This document shows, piece by piece, positions 5,346-5,801 of a stretch of 5,801 nucleotides of DNA. A program made the position numbers and the translations under genes. This stretch comes from Bacillota bacterium (GTDB lineage: Bacteria; Bacillota; Desulfitobacteriia; Desulfitobacteriales; Desulfitobacteriaceae). Below the pieces are notes generated by a model. The model saw only the letters and a program-made list of their open reading frames with translations, did no database searches and was not told the origin of the DNA. The first letter of the stretch is position 1. Each line of letters starts with the position of its first letter. The DNA is taken from assembly GCA_021849995.1 (NCBI GenBank), contig JAJZSC010000239.1, positions 1 to 5,801 on the forward strand. The letters run 5' to 3'.

Positions 5346-5801
5346 TCATCTACAGTTATTATCTAAAACTGTGTTAGCTATAAAATCCTTCTTAAGTAAT
5401 CCCAAAACAATAGCATCTCGGTATTCACCTAGCACATAACGGGCCTCACGAAGTCTACCCTCAATCTGAAATCCAAGCTTTTGATAAACTTTTAAAGCTC
5501 GATTGTTTCCATCCCAAGTATCAAGAGTTAAGCGATGAAAGTTCCATTGCTTAAACAGGAAAGAGATAAAAGTCGTAAGCGCATCTGTTCCATAACCTTT
5601 GTTCCAATACTCTTGTTCCCCAATAACTATATATATCGTAGCTGAACGGGCAGGAACATTAACCTCGCGAAATCCTAATGTGCCAATTGCTTTATTTTTT
5701 TCATCAAGGATCATGTACCTATGAACAGAGCTATCGTCAAATACTTTATGCTCTATTTCCTCGGCAGTCAAAAGCGTGTTTAAAGGCCAGGCTCCTGTAG
5801 A
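5346..5801 (-). CDS. GNAT family N-acetyltransferase (RimJ/RimL-like), 5' end outside window
   Basis: The protein would transfer an acetyl group from acetyl-CoA to an amine or protein N-terminus; its substrate cannot be read from the sequence. The 151 visible residues show the GNAT core: strand pairs around I-G-T-L-G-F at 39-44, acetyl-CoA-binding motif A around E-Y-W-N-K-G-Y-G-T-D-A-L at 64-75, and motif B N-N-R-A-L-K-V-Y-Q-K-L-G-F at 99-111. It ends in a G-R-L-R-E-A-x-Y x-x-G-E-Y-R-D segment (115-129) typical of the RimJ/RimL/SpeG-like branch. The frame stays open to the window edge, and the ten residues before the first in-frame TTG (5771) look coding (G-A-W-P-L-N). I therefore treat the gene as continuing beyond 5801 and do not accept TTG 5771 as a start. 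Bacillus rib operons end with the GNAT gene ribT, but this one lies upstream of the riboswitch and is not its positional equivalent. Confidence 0.88.
   Translation of the reverse strand, partial: STGAWPLNTLLTAEEIEHKVFDDSSVHRYMILDEKNKAIGTLGFREVNVPARSATIYIVIGEQEYWNKGYGTDALTTFISFLFKQWNFHRLTLDTWDGNNRALKVYQKLGFQIEGRLREARYVLGEYRDAIVLGLLKKDFIANTVLDNNCR

Noticed and set aside
5346..5801. The acetyltransferase as RibT, the GNAT protein of the Bacillus riboflavin operon
   Set aside because: It lies upstream of the operon's promoter and riboswitch, not at the 3' end, and its C-terminal motif is of the RimJ/RimL-like branch. Association with riboflavin synthesis is not supported.

Overview
The window looks like the chromosome of a low-to-moderate G+C, endospore-forming Firmicute. 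A clostridial lineage of the Desulfosporosinus/Desulfitobacterium (Peptococcaceae) kind is my best guess, from general resemblance and not from any search. The supporting signs are a ribD-ribE-ribBA-ribH operon in the Bacillus order behind an FMN riboswitch, a sigma factor resembling sporulation sigma-H, strong purine-rich Shine-Dalgarno (SD) sites at a near-constant 8-9 nt spacing, frequent TTG starts, and a pair of small helical proteins resembling spore coat (CotF/ferritin-like) proteins.

Layout. Positions 66-489 (+ strand) hold two tiny, tightly spaced genes for 69- and 65-residue helical proteins. A strong bidirectional terminator (about 523-564) separates them from everything else, which is on the - strand. 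Positions 570-1184 encode a 204-residue sigma-70 family factor with its own probable promoter at 1232-1260. A terminator at 1325-1361 ends the riboflavin operon, which reads right to left: ribD (4993-3845), ribE (3864-3202, overlapping ribD by 20 nt), ribBA (3159-1957) and ribH (1907-1443). The leader (4994 to about 5225) carries a sigma-A-like promoter, a complete FMN aptamer and an intrinsic terminator. At the right edge is the 3' part of a GNAT acetyltransferase gene that continues out of the window.

Function. The four rib genes encode every dedicated step from GTP and ribulose 5-phosphate to riboflavin: RibBA opens both branches, RibD deaminates and reduces the pyrimidine intermediate, RibH condenses the two branches to lumazine, and RibE dismutates lumazine to riboflavin. 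The leader should switch the operon off when FMN is plentiful. A 10-bp complementarity between the 5' base of the aptamer and the 5' arm of the terminator gives a concrete antitermination model.

The riboflavin region is well conserved and ordinary apart from its regulatory details. The least explained parts are the small-protein pair at the left end and the extra sigma-H-like factor with its repeat-flanked promoter. I see no mobile element, CRISPR array, tRNA or rRNA, and no clear sign of an undescribed multi-gene system.
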